From: Desulfobacca_B sp046538075
GTDB taxonomy: Bacteria > Desulfobacterota > Desulfobaccia > Desulfobaccales > Desulfobaccaceae
Assembly: GCA_046538075.1 (NCBI GenBank)
Contig: JBKHJN010000008.1
Span: forward strand, 22,201-86,200
Direction of reading: 5' to 3'
DNA length: 64,000 nt
Position numbers and translations under genes: made by a program
The notes under the pieces: model-generated
The model's database searches: none
Told to the model about the DNA's origin: nothing
The model's input: only the letters and a program-made list of their open reading frames with translations
Part shown: piece by piece, positions 25,369 through 33,970 of the stretch
How positions within the stretch are numbered: the first letter of the stretch is position 1
How the letters are laid out: every line of letters begins with the position of its first letter

Positions 25369-26097
25369 TCATTTTTGATTAAATCCGGTTCCCGGGGCCA
25401 ACAGTTCGGCCAGATGGTAAAGCCTTAAAGGCCAATTGCGGGCCCGGATGATCCCTTCCAGGTGAATCAGACAGCTCAGATCCTGAGACACCAAACCATC
25501 CACACCCATGTCCAACACTGCCCGTAAATAGGTTTCCCCCATAGCAATAGAAAGTTCCGGGCAGTTTACCGAAAAAGTCCCGCCAAAACCGCAGCAGGAA
25601 TAATAAGGAGACACCTGCTTCAGATTCAGGCGGCTCACCTGGCTAAGCAGTGGGGATAAGTGGGCCGCCACCCCTAAGTGGCGAGCCGCGCAGGATTGGT
25701 GTAGGGCTAAAGTCCCGGAAAAAGCCATGGGCCAGGGCAAGGGCCGCTGCTGAATAAGCCATTCGCTCCATTCCCATAAGCGGGATTGCACCTGGGCCAG
25801 CCGCCCAGACTCCGGGAGTCCCTTGGCCAACTGCTGATAATGCTGCCGCACGGTCAGCACACAAGAAGCACTGGGGCAGAGAATCGTTTCGGCGGCTCCA
25901 AAGACCTGGAGAAAATGCCGCATCAATTGGCGTGCCGCTTGCCATTCTCCGGCGTTATAGGCAAACTGGCCGCAGCAGGTTTGCTCCAGGGGATACTCCC
26001 AGGCAACTCCCAAGGCGTCCAGGGCGTCGGTAAGGGCCTGAACCACTGCAGGAGCACACTGGTCCATATAACAAGGGATGAAGAGCTGAACGGCCAA
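25369..26097 (-). CDS. LutA/YkgE-like Fe-S oxidoreductase subunit (CCG domains)
   Basis: A 242-residue protein with two cysteine-rich CCG domains: QTCCGQFAYNAGEW near 40-53 and SCCGFGGTFSVNCPE near 170. A TILCPSASCVLTVRQHY segment lies between them and DLSCLIHLEGI near the end. This matches LutA and the glycolate-oxidase/heterodisulfide-reductase type subunits that bind special 4Fe-4S clusters for lactate oxidation. lutB and lutC are not adjacent, so it may pair with a distant dehydrogenase. Confidence 0.88.
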   Translation of the reverse strand: MAVQLFIPCYMDQCAPAVVQALTDALDALGVAWEYPLEQTCCGQFAYNAGEWQAARQLMRHFLQVFGAAETILCPSASCVLTVRQHYQQLAKGLPESGRLAQVQSRLWEWSEWLIQQRPLPWPMAFSGTLALHQSCAARHLGVAAHLSPLLSQVSRLNLKQVSPYYSCCGFGGTFSVNCPELSIAMGETYLRAVLDMGVDGLVSQDLSCLIHLEGIIRARNWPLRLYHLAELLAPGTGFNQK

Positions 26098-26323
26098 AAT
26101 AAGGACCTTGTCAAAAATTTCGGTTAATCTATCACAAAAATTTATAATTTTCTATAAAAGTCAAGCTAACGGGTTTATACTGCCACCGGTCCCAGTTGAG
26201 ATGGCCACCATCAAAGAATCGAGGCTGCCAAAAAAATTATTTTTTTTATCCATCTTTCCTCAGGCCACGGTTATAATTTATTATGGGTTAGATGTTGTTA
26301 AATTGACTTTAGGGAATAATCCG

Positions 26324-27073
26324 ATGAAAAAGCTTGTCTTGCTGCGCCACGGCGAAAGCCTTTGGAATAAGGAAAACCGCTTTACCGGCTGGATCGACGT
26401 CGGGCTGTCAGAAAAGGGCACGGCCGAGGCCATCGAGTCCGGCCAGGTTCTGGCTAAGGAAGGGTTTGTCTTCGATGTTGCTTATACTTCCGTCCTCAAG
26501 CGGGCCATCAAGACCCTGTGGCTGGCCCTGGAGGAAATGGACCTGATGTGGATTCCGATCCACCATAGCTGGCGTTTGAATGAACGACATTATGGGGGCC
26601 TGCAAGGATTGAACAAGACCGAGACTGTGGAACAGCACGGCCTGGAGCAAGTGAAGATCTGGCGTCGGAGTTATGACATTCCGCCGCCGCCCCTCACTCC
26701 TGATGATCCTTACTACCCCGGTAAAGACCCGCGTTACGCCAAGGTGCTGCCAGCAGAGCTGCCCCTGACTGAGTGCCTGAAAGATGTGGTGGCCCGGTTT
26801 CTCCCCTACTGGCACGAGACCATGGCCCCGGCCGTCCAGAGCGGCCAACGGGTGATCATCGCCGCCCATGGCAACAGCCTTAGGGCTCTGGTAAAATATC
26901 TTGATCAGGTCTCAGACCAGGAGATCGTCGGGCTGAACATCCCTACCGGCATTCCGCTGGTCTATGAACTCAATGACGATCTGACCCCGATCCGCCACTA
27001 CTACCTGGGGGATCCGGAAAAAATCAAGGCCGCCATCCAGTCAGTGGCAGACCAGTTAAAGAAAAAGGACTGA
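26324..27073 (+). CDS. gpmA: 2,3-bisphosphoglycerate-dependent phosphoglycerate mutase
   Basis: A 249-residue glycolytic mutase that interconverts 3- and 2-phosphoglycerate. LVLLRHGESLWN holds the phosphohistidine, NERHYGGLQGLNK is the family loop, and AAHGNSLRALVKYL the second histidine. The reading frame is open for 72 codons further upstream, but the ATG at 26324 gives the standard MKKLVLLRHGES N-terminus and has AGGGAA before it. It stands alone, divergent from the LutA-like gene. Confidence 0.95.
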   Translation: MKKLVLLRHGESLWNKENRFTGWIDVGLSEKGTAEAIESGQVLAKEGFVFDVAYTSVLKRAIKTLWLALEEMDLMWIPIHHSWRLNERHYGGLQGLNKTETVEQHGLEQVKIWRRSYDIPPPPLTPDDPYYPGKDPRYAKVLPAELPLTECLKDVVARFLPYWHETMAPAVQSGQRVIIAAHGNSLRALVKYLDQVSDQEIVGLNIPTGIPLVYELNDDLTPIRHYYLGDPEKIKAAIQSVADQLKKKD

Positions 27074-27274
27074 GAGGTTTGGTGGCCGGCTCAAAGCTGA
27101 GAACTCCTCCCTGTCAAGCCGGGCCTCCCCTCAGATTTATTTTATGTAATGCTCCAAGTGATGAGGATTTCCGGGAGGAAGGGTTTAACCCTTAACACTG
27201 TTTAGTAAATTCAATCTTAGAGTCATCCGAACTCCGGAACAGGCTCTAACAGTTTCAGATAGGGAAGATCTAGG

Positions 27275-27844
27275 ATGAGAGCACAACCGCGGCATTATAA
27301 ATTTGAACTAATCTTTTTGTTATCAATAGCCTTTTATTTAGCCTTGCTAGGCTCCCTGCCCATGGCGGCGCATGCCCTGAGCGTTGGTCAACCGGCTCCC
27401 TTCTTTAGCGTAGAATCGGGAACCGAAGACCGCTTGACCCTGGATATGGTGAAAGGGAAAGTAATAGTTCTATTTTATGAAACCAAAGAGGTGATCAAGA
27501 AAAATAAACAGCTCAAAGACAGCTTAAACGACTTTTATTTTTCCCAACCAGAAGCCATCCAATCAGAGGTGGTAAGATTGGTAGTTATAAATTGTACCGA
27601 TGCCAACTGGCCCACCTCAAGAATCTGGAAGAATAAATTACATCAAAGCTCGCAGCGGCAGAACTTGACCATTTATGGGGATTGGAGCGGCCAAATGCTT
27701 GCTGATTATCAGATGCAAGATAATGAAAGTAATTTTATCATCATCGATAAACAAAGTATTATTAGATTTATTAAAACCGGAAAAGTTGAAGCCAAGCTCA
27801 TCCCGGAGATCAAAGAGTTCCTCCTCCAATTAGTAAAAAAATAA
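27275..27844 (+). CDS. Exported thioredoxin-fold protein (YtfJ-like)
   Basis: A 189-residue protein with an N-terminal signal or anchor (LIFLLSIAFYLALLGSLPMAAHA) and a thioredoxin/peroxiredoxin-like fold: LSVGQPAPFFSVESG, GKVIVLFYETKEV, RLVVINCTDANW, NFIIIDKQSIIRF. There is no C-x-x-C, so it is not a normal thiol oxidoreductase; the layout resembles YtfJ. AGGGAAGATCT lies before the ATG. Role unknown. It precedes cobQ by about 140 bases without an obvious link. Confidence 0.7.
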   Translation: MRAQPRHYKFELIFLLSIAFYLALLGSLPMAAHALSVGQPAPFFSVESGTEDRLTLDMVKGKVIVLFYETKEVIKKNKQLKDSLNDFYFSQPEAIQSEVVRLVVINCTDANWPTSRIWKNKLHQSSQRQNLTIYGDWSGQMLADYQMQDNESNFIIIDKQSIIRFIKTGKVEAKLIPEIKEFLLQLVKK

Positions 27845-27986
27845 TTGCCGGTTTCATTTGCCCTCCTTCAGTCTGACCAAGCCTTGGGCAACCACCACTT
27901 ATCCGGTAGAGTCTATAATAATCCTGAAAAACCCAATTACTCTCGGACATCCCGTTGGAAGACAAACCCCAAGCCGAAACCATTAG

Positions 27987-29516
27987 ATGGAGGCCTTCGT
28001 GAAATATCGTCCGCTGATGATTCTGGGCACCGGCTCCGACGTCGGCAAAAGTATCATGGTTGCTGCCCTGTGCCGCATCTTCCGCCAAGACGGCATCCGG
28101 GTGGCACCGTTTAAAGCCCAGAACATGGCTCTGAACAGCTTCATTACCGCGGAGGGCGCAGAAATGGGGCGGGCCCAGGTGATGCAGGCTCAGGCCGCCG
28201 GGTTGGCCCCCCAAGTGGATATGAATCCGATCCTGCTCAAGCCGTGTGCCGGGGTGGGCTGTCAGGTGATCGTGCATGGCAAGGTCTATGCTAACCTGGG
28301 GGCCAACGACTATTATCGGCAAAAAGCCGGACTGGTGCGCCGGGTGATGGCCAGCTTCCGGCGTCTACAAGCCTCCCATGACCTGGTTATCCTGGAGGGG
28401 GCGGGCAGCGCCGCGGAACTGAACCTCAGGAAAAGCGACCTGGTGAATTTCAGCATGGCCCGGCGGGCCGGGGCTGCAGTGCTCTTGGTAGCCGATATCG
28501 ACCGGGGTGGAGTATTTGCCGCCACTATCGGCACCTTCCACCTATTGACCCCCAGCGAACGCGGTCGGCTGGCAGGTTTTATTATCAACAAGTTGCGCGG
28601 CGACGCCTCCCTGTTCAGCGAGGGCGTCAAGATTATCCAGGCTCGGACCAGGAAGCCGGTCTTTGGCGTGGTGCCTTATATGCGGGATTTGAAACTCCCT
28701 CAGGAGGACAGCGTCGCGCTGGATCGGAAGCTGAACCACTCTCCCGCACCCGAGGCCACCCGGCTGCGGTTGGGGGTGCTGCGCCTGCCTCATATTTCCA
28801 ACTACACCGACTTCGACCCCCTGGAGCAGGACCCGGGAGTGGCCCTGCAATACCTGGATCATCGCCGCGACCTGAAAGACATGGATATGGTCATCCTTCC
28901 AGGCACCAAAAACACTATTGCCGACCTGGTCTATCTCAAGCAATCCGGCCTGTTTCAGCGCCTGCAAGACTACGCCCGCCACGGCGGTCAACTGATCGGC
29001 ATCTGTGGCGGTTTTCAGATGCTGGGGCAGGCCGTCAAGGATCCGCTGGGGGTTGAGGGGACGACGCCGGAGGAAGAAGGCTTGGGATTGCTGCCATTAG
29101 CGACCACCATGGCCGGGAACAAAACTACCACCCGGGTCGAAGCCCGGGTAATCGGCCTCCCCGGCGTCAGTTCGAGTTTGAGGGGATACGAAATCCATAT
29201 GGGCCTAACCGCGGCGGTAGGCCCGGGTCAGCCCGTCTTTGAAATCTATCAACGTCTGGGCGAATCAGTGCGGGTGGCCGACGGCTGGATCAGCCCGGAC
29301 CACCGGGTGTGGGGCAGCTATATCCACGGCCTGTTTGACAACGATGACTTTCGACATATTCTCCTGCAACAATTGCGGGCCCATAAGGGTTTAACGACGG
29401 AAGTGCCATCCGCCCCCGCCTTTGCTGCCAGCCTGGAAGCTGAATTCGACCGGCTGGCTGACATTGTTCGCCGCCATCTTGATCTGGATCAGATCAAGGC
29501 GCTGATCAGGCCCTGA
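27987..29516 (+). CDS. cobQ: Cobyric acid synthase
   Basis: A 509-residue two-domain enzyme that amidates four side chains of adenosylcobyrinic acid a,c-diamide, using glutamine and ATP. The N-terminal P-loop amidoligase domain has LGTGSDVGKSIMVAALCRIF and VAPFKAQNMALNSFIT. The glutaminase domain has IGICGGFQMLGQ (nucleophile Cys), with RGYEIHMG and WGSYIHGLFDN near the end. Length and motifs are normal. No other cobalamin genes and no cobalamin riboswitch are seen nearby. Confidence 0.95.
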   Translation: MEAFVKYRPLMILGTGSDVGKSIMVAALCRIFRQDGIRVAPFKAQNMALNSFITAEGAEMGRAQVMQAQAAGLAPQVDMNPILLKPCAGVGCQVIVHGKVYANLGANDYYRQKAGLVRRVMASFRRLQASHDLVILEGAGSAAELNLRKSDLVNFSMARRAGAAVLLVADIDRGGVFAATIGTFHLLTPSERGRLAGFIINKLRGDASLFSEGVKIIQARTRKPVFGVVPYMRDLKLPQEDSVALDRKLNHSPAPEATRLRLGVLRLPHISNYTDFDPLEQDPGVALQYLDHRRDLKDMDMVILPGTKNTIADLVYLKQSGLFQRLQDYARHGGQLIGICGGFQMLGQAVKDPLGVEGTTPEEEGLGLLPLATTMAGNKTTTRVEARVIGLPGVSSSLRGYEIHMGLTAAVGPGQPVFEIYQRLGESVRVADGWISPDHRVWGSYIHGLFDNDDFRHILLQQLRAHKGLTTEVPSAPAFAASLEAEFDRLADIVRRHLDLDQIKALIRP

Positions 29517-29539
29517 ACCCAAAAAATAAAAAATCAGCA

Positions 29540-30271
29540 CTAGGGTTTGGCTCTTGAGGCCAAGGCCCGTTCAATCTCTTCTACCACCCGCTCAGCTGCC
29601 GCAACCGGATCAGCCGCCAGCCGGATCGGCCGCCCGACCACGATGTAATCGGCTCCGGCCCGGATGGCTTCATAGGGGGTGACGATGCGTTTCTGATCAT
29701 CCCCGGGCACCAGACTCCACTGTGGACGGATGCCGGGGCAGATGGCCAGAAAATCTTTCCCGCACCGTTCTTTCACTGCATTGACTTCCCGCCCCGAACA
29801 GATTACTCCGCGGCAACCGGCCTCCTGGGCCAACTGGGCCCGCAGCAGCACCAGTTCGGTGGGATTCAGGGCATATCGGCGGTCATACCCCAGGGTCAAC
29901 AGATCGTCGCGGTTCAGACTGGTGAGCAGGGTGACGACCAGGAATTTAATTCGGTCCGAGCAACTATGGACAATCTCCCGCAGCAATCCCTGGCCCAGCT
30001 CGCAGTGCACTGTGAAAAACACGACATTATTGAATAATCGCTGCTGGGCGGCCCTGAGGGTGGCGGGGATGTCATTGAATTTCAAATCCAGGAAATAGCC
30101 GCGGGGAAACGCTGCCGCCATAGTTTGCAGAAAGGGCAGCCCTTCGGCGACAAACAGCTCCAGCCCTACCTTAAAAAGGCCGACCCGGTCTTGAAGCCGC
30201 TCCATCCAGCCTAAGGCTTCTTCCCGGTTCGACACGTCCAAGGGAAATATCAAGCGATCCTTAGGCTCCAT
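29540..30271 (-). CDS. pyrF: Orotidine 5'-phosphate decarboxylase
   Basis: A 243-residue beta-alpha barrel catalysing the last step of UMP synthesis. LIFPLDVSNREEAL opens the barrel, and DLKFNDIPATLRAA has the catalytic Lys and Asp set. CPGIRPQ and IVVGRPIRLAADPV form the phosphate end. It is convergent with cobQ (23 bases apart). It stands alone and looks intact. Confidence 0.95.
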   Translation of the reverse strand: MEPKDRLIFPLDVSNREEALGWMERLQDRVGLFKVGLELFVAEGLPFLQTMAAAFPRGYFLDLKFNDIPATLRAAQQRLFNNVVFFTVHCELGQGLLREIVHSCSDRIKFLVVTLLTSLNRDDLLTLGYDRRYALNPTELVLLRAQLAQEAGCRGVICSGREVNAVKERCGKDFLAICPGIRPQWSLVPGDDQKRIVTPYEAIRAGADYIVVGRPIRLAADPVAAAERVVEEIERALASRAKP

Positions 30272-30437
30272 GATAACCCCTTTGCGCCCAAGTATTTAAC
30301 GGCATTATAGCGAAATATCACCTTATAATCAAAGCTTATTGACTTCCTCAGGGCGGCGGCGATTTTGCTTGCCTTTTGTGCCTTATATGACATAATAGGC
30401 ACCAACCCTGTGGTCGATCTTTTTAAAGGAGGGTCCC

Positions 30438-31307
30438 ATGAAAGCGTTTAGGGTGAGCAAATTACAGGCAAAATGGTTCGGCCGGTCAATGGCGGTATTA
30501 ATCCTTATAGCAGGTCTTCTGTCAGTCGCCCCGGTCTGGGGCGCCGAGCGGATAACCTGCGCCTCTACTACCAGCACCCAGAACAGCGGCTTATTTGATT
30601 ATATTCTGCCGGTTTTTAAAAAGCAGACTGGCATCGAAGTGGCGGTAGTGGCAGTGGGCACCGGCCAGGCCCTGGAGATGGCCCGCCGCGGCGATGCCGA
30701 CGTGGTAATGGTCCATGACCCGGAAGCCGAGAAAAAGTTGGTCGAGGACGGCTACGGCATCAATCGCCGGCAGGTGATGTATAATGACTTTATCATCGTC
30801 GGCCCTTGCTCGGACCCGGCCAAGATCAAAGGCTTAAAAAATACCGCGGCGGCCTTCCAACGGATCGGCCAGGCCGGGTTTAAATTCATCTCTCGGGGGG
30901 ATAAGTCAGGGACGCACAGCAAAGAACTGCTTATCTGGAAAAAGGCGGGACTGAGTCCGCCAGGACAGGCAGACTATCTGGAGGCCGGACAGGGGATGTC
31001 CAGCACCCTGCGGATGGCCGATGAAAAGCAGTATTATACCTTGGTTGATCGCGGCACCTGGCTGGCCAGCCAGGAAAGCAACCCAGTGGACTTGTGTTTG
31101 TTGGTCGAAGGCGATCCCATGCTTTTCAACCAGTATTCGGTTATGGTGGTCGACCCCGCCAAGATCCCGCATGCCAAAGTCAAGGCGGCCACCAAGTTTG
31201 CGGATTGGTTGGTTTCGGAGCCTGGCCAGGAGTTGATCGGCAGTTTCAAAGACAAAAAAGGCAATCAACTGTTCCATCCCAATGCCCAGGAGGGTTCCAC
31301 AAAGTAG
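30438..31307 (+). CDS. tupA: Tungstate ABC transporter substrate-binding protein TupA
   Basis: A 289-residue periplasmic protein with a signal peptide (VLILIAGLLSVAPVWGAE). STTSTQNSGLFDYILP at the mature N-terminus, VAVGTGQALEMARRGDADVV, MVHDPEAE, YNDFIIVGP and SRGDKSGTHSKE are the hallmarks of TupA/WtpA-like tungstate binders. AAAGGAGGGTCCC precedes the ATG. A TTGCCT with CATAAT lies in the upstream gap. It heads tupABC and would supply tungsten for cofactor enzymes, in line with mogA at 16 kb. Confidence 0.93.
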   Translation: MKAFRVSKLQAKWFGRSMAVLILIAGLLSVAPVWGAERITCASTTSTQNSGLFDYILPVFKKQTGIEVAVVAVGTGQALEMARRGDADVVMVHDPEAEKKLVEDGYGINRRQVMYNDFIIVGPCSDPAKIKGLKNTAAAFQRIGQAGFKFISRGDKSGTHSKELLIWKKAGLSPPGQADYLEAGQGMSSTLRMADEKQYYTLVDRGTWLASQESNPVDLCLLVEGDPMLFNQYSVMVVDPAKIPHAKVKAATKFADWLVSEPGQELIGSFKDKKGNQLFHPNAQEGSTK

Positions 31308-31371
31308 TGGCCTTAATACTCCATTCCTTCCGATCTAAATTGATGTGGGCTAGCTTTTGGCCACGCTTGCT

Positions 31372-31398
31372 ATCCCCTCCTACCTTATAAGAGGGGAT
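31372..31398 (+). other. Hairpin in the tupA-tupB gap
   Basis: ATCCCCTC (31372-31379) and GAGGGGAT (31391-31398) form an 8-bp stem with an 11-base loop. The tail is only TTCAAG, so it is more likely a stability or attenuation element that lowers tupBC expression relative to tupA than a full terminator. Confidence 0.45.
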
Positions 31399-31455
31399 TT
31401 CAAGTTCTGTGGTTTCAATATTTAATTAAAAGACAAACCAATAAAACTCTTGAGC

Positions 31456-31460
31456 AGGAG
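31456..31460 (+). promoter_or_regulatory. Ribosome binding site that points to a GTA codon as tupB start
   Basis: AGGAG at 31456-31460, 7 bases before an in-frame GTA at 31468. Residues conserved in TupB begin right there, while the first ordinary start (ATG 31558) is 30 codons further in. Confidence 0.45.
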
Positions 31461-31557
31461 AAGATAAGTAGCCACTATCTGGCAAGGAATAGTTCACAGC
31501 CTGGCCCTCCTGTTCAGCGGCGATCCCGAACTGTATGCGATTATCGGCCGGTCGCTG

Positions 31558-32160
31558 ATGGTTTCCGGCAGCGCCGTGGCCCTGGCCACCATTTTGGGCG
31601 GCAGCCTGGGAATATGGATTGCCCTGACTCCCTTTGGGGGACGCCGCCTGGTCATTAATGTCCTCAACACCATGATGGGGCTGCCGCCGGTAGTGGTCGG
31701 CCTGGTAGTCTATCTGCTGTTGTCCCGCCGCGGTCCGTTGGGAGCGCTGAGCCTGCTGTTTACCCCCGGCGCCATGATCCTGGCCCAGACCATTCTGGCT
31801 TCCCCCATTGTGGCGGCGCTGACCGTCAGCGCCCTGCTTAGTGTGGACCCGAAAATCCGTGATAAGGCCATTTCTTTGGGGGCTACCGAGCGCCAGGCCG
31901 CCTGGACAGTGGTCCGCGAAGCCCGGTTTGCCCTGATGGCGGCGGTGATTGCTGGATTTGGCCGGGTCAACGCCGAGGTCGGGGCGGTGATGATGGTCGG
32001 CGGCAACATCGCCGGCTACACCCGGGTGATGACCACCACTATTGTCCTGGTAACTTCCCAGGGTCGCTTTGAACTGGCCATCGCCCTGGGGCTGGTGCTG
32101 ATCGGCCTGGCTTTTGTGATTAATTTGCTGCTGCAGGTTTTGCAGGGGGGCGGGAGCTAG
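31558..32160 (+). CDS. tupB: Tungstate ABC transporter permease TupB, true start unclear
   Basis: A membrane permease of at least 200 residues with five hydrophobic segments: LNTMMGLPPVVVGLVVYLLL, then the EAA-type loop RDKAISLGATERQAAWTVVR and MMVGGNIAGYTRVMTT, typical of TupB. The frame stays open back to 31468 and encodes TIWQGIVHSLALLFSGDPEL, a good match to the TupB N-terminus, but without ATG, GTG or TTG. Either a rare start codon is used, or one base of a GTG at 31468 is changed or misread. The coordinates give the first canonical start. Confidence 0.85.
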   Translation: MVSGSAVALATILGGSLGIWIALTPFGGRRLVINVLNTMMGLPPVVVGLVVYLLLSRRGPLGALSLLFTPGAMILAQTILASPIVAALTVSALLSVDPKIRDKAISLGATERQAAWTVVREARFALMAAVIAGFGRVNAEVGAVMMVGGNIAGYTRVMTTTIVLVTSQGRFELAIALGLVLIGLAFVINLLLQVLQGGGS

Positions 32161-32161
32161 G

Positions 32162-32902
32162 ATGGGGGGATCACCGGTTCTGGCGGCGGAAAGGGTGTCG
32201 CACTGGCGCAATAGGACTCAGATTTTAGACGTGATCAATTGTCAATTTGAGGCTGGTCGGGTCTATGCCCTGGTCGGTCCCAACGGCGCCGGCAAGACCA
32301 CCTTGCTGCGCTTCCTGGGCCTTTTGGAAAAACCGGGGCAGGGGCGAATTTGGCTGAACGGGGTCGACGCCACCCGCCAATGGCCTGATTGCTTGGCCCT
32401 GCGGCGGCAGATCGGCTTTATCCATCAGCATCCGGTGCTGTTCCGGACTACCGTGTTCGAAAATGTGGCCGCCGGGCTGCGCTTCCGGGGGCAGTCTCGC
32501 GCTCAGATCCGTCCTCAGGTCCAGGCCATCCTCTCTTCCTTTGGCCTCTCCCATTTGGAAGGACGGCCAGCCGAGTCTCTCTCCGGGGGCGAAGCCCAGA
32601 AGGTATCGCTGGCTCAGGTCATGGTCTGTGCCCCGGGAATTCTCCTGTTGGACGAACCCACGGCCAGCCTTGATCCCCGCAATACCTTAGAGATCGAGGA
32701 GCTTCTGAAAGCCATCAACCAGCGCCACGGTACCACTATCGTGCTGGTGACCCACGATTTGGGCCAGGCCGAACGGCTGTCGGACGAACTTATCTTCATG
32801 TGCCAGGGGCAGGTAGTCGAATCCGGTCCCACTGCCAGGGTACTAAATAACCCTCATGAACCGCGTACCCAACTTTTCCTGTCCCGGCAGCTGGTGCTTT
32901 AG
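32162..32902 (+). CDS. tupC: Tungstate ABC transporter ATP-binding protein TupC
   Basis: A 246-residue ABC ATPase. Walker A is GPNGAGKTTL (about 41-50), the signature is SLSGGEAQKVSLAQVM, Walker B ILLLDEPTASLD and the switch histidine sits in LVTHDLGQAERL. The start is one base after the tupB stop, so the two are coupled. The ORF ends 8 bases before the convergent sugar-transporter ATPase gene. Confidence 0.92.
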   Translation: MGGSPVLAAERVSHWRNRTQILDVINCQFEAGRVYALVGPNGAGKTTLLRFLGLLEKPGQGRIWLNGVDATRQWPDCLALRRQIGFIHQHPVLFRTTVFENVAAGLRFRGQSRAQIRPQVQAILSSFGLSHLEGRPAESLSGGEAQKVSLAQVMVCAPGILLLDEPTASLDPRNTLEIEELLKAINQRHGTTIVLVTHDLGQAERLSDELIFMCQGQVVESGPTARVLNNPHEPRTQLFLSRQLVL

Positions 32903-32910
32903 AGTCAATA

Positions 32911-33969
32911 TTACAGGCGCTCTCCGCTAGGATGGCGAAAGACATGGAAGCCGTCGGGAGCAAGGGTGATCCAGACGCTTTGCCCGGGATGATAGCCGGG
33001 CACTGGTTTAGTGATGGCCCGCACCGCCAGGCCATTCCGTTCCAGGGTCAGGATGGAGGCGGCGCCGCTGTATTCCGCCAATTTAATCGAGGCTTCCCAG
33101 GCCCCGGAAACCCGGGTCCGAGAAACCTGAACCTCTTCCGGGCGAATGCCGAGCCATACCTGTTCTTCTTCAGAAGCAATCGATTGCCGCGGCAGAATCC
33201 AGTGCGGCGACAGCTGCCAGCCCGGTTCCTGGCAGGTGGCCAGCCACAGGTTCATGGGCGGGCTGCCGATAAAGGTGGCCACAAAACGGTTGGCCGGACG
33301 TTGATAGAGCTCCGAAGGCGGGCCCACCTGTTGCAGCCGGCCGGCGGCCAGGACGGCCACCCGATCGGCCAGGGACAGCGCCTCCATCTGGTCGTGGGTG
33401 ACATGCACCACGGTGGCCTGCAGTTGGCGCATCAGCATTTTTAATTCGGCCCGGGTGCGCTCCCGCAGCGCCGCGTCCAGGCTGCCTAAAGGTTCGTCGA
33501 ATAGAAAAATCTGCGGCCGCCGGACGATGGCCCGGGCCAGGGCCACGCGCTGCCGCTGGCCACCGCTCAATGCCCTGGGTTTGCGGTGCAGCAGATCATC
33601 GATCTCCAACATGGCCGCCACTTTATCCACCCGCGGGGCAATGTCGGCCCGGGGCACCCGGCGCAGTTTCAGCCCCACGGCAATGTTGTCAAAGACGGTC
33701 ATGTGGGGATAGAGGGCGTAACTCTGAAAGACCATGGCCATATCCCGGCGCTCCGGCGGGACTTTGGTGATATCGGTTCCATTCAGAAAAATTTTCCCCT
33801 GGTCTGGGACCTCAAGCCCGGCAATAAGGCGCAGGAGAGTTGATTTTCCCGAACCCGAAGGCCCCAACAGGGCAAAGAATTCTCCCTCCTCCACTTTCAC
33901 CGCAATACGATCCAGAACCGGTTCAGAGCCGAAGGTTTTGGAAATATTATCCACCGCCAGTTTAGCCAT
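32911..33969 (-). CDS. Sugar ABC transporter ATP-binding protein (MalK/UgpC type)
   Basis: A 352-residue ATPase with an N-terminal ABC domain: GPSGSGKSTLLRLIAG, LSGGQRQRVALARAIV, IFLFDEPLGSLD and VVHVTHDQMEALSLAD. A C-terminal regulatory/OB domain from about 235 carries LGIRPEEVQVS. This two-domain form is shared by MalK, UgpC and MsmX, which drive CUT1 carbohydrate importers. It is the last gene of the four-gene minus operon and starts 1 base after the permease gene. Confidence 0.92.
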   Translation of the reverse strand: MAKLAVDNISKTFGSEPVLDRIAVKVEEGEFFALLGPSGSGKSTLLRLIAGLEVPDQGKIFLNGTDITKVPPERRDMAMVFQSYALYPHMTVFDNIAVGLKLRRVPRADIAPRVDKVAAMLEIDDLLHRKPRALSGGQRQRVALARAIVRRPQIFLFDEPLGSLDAALRERTRAELKMLMRQLQATVVHVTHDQMEALSLADRVAVLAAGRLQQVGPPSELYQRPANRFVATFIGSPPMNLWLATCQEPGWQLSPHWILPRQSIASEEEQVWLGIRPEEVQVSRTRVSGAWEASIKLAEYSGAASILTLERNGLAVRAITKPVPGYHPGQSVWITLAPDGFHVFRHPSGERL

Positions 33970-33970
33970 A

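Noticed and set aside
26108..26323. 72-codon N-terminal extension of gpmA
   Set aside because: The frame is open but the family N-terminus starts exactly at ATG 26324, and the extension is AT-rich with no domain.
30272..30437. Molybdenum/tungsten-cofactor riboswitch before tupA
   Set aside because: No conserved multi-stem structure could be traced; the gap is too short and shows only a weak promoter-like pair.
31426..32211. Long minus-strand ORF opposite tupB
   Set aside because: A Gln/His/Gly-rich shadow of a GC-rich membrane gene. The same applies to the long antisense ORFs opposite tsaE, purA and the cyclase.
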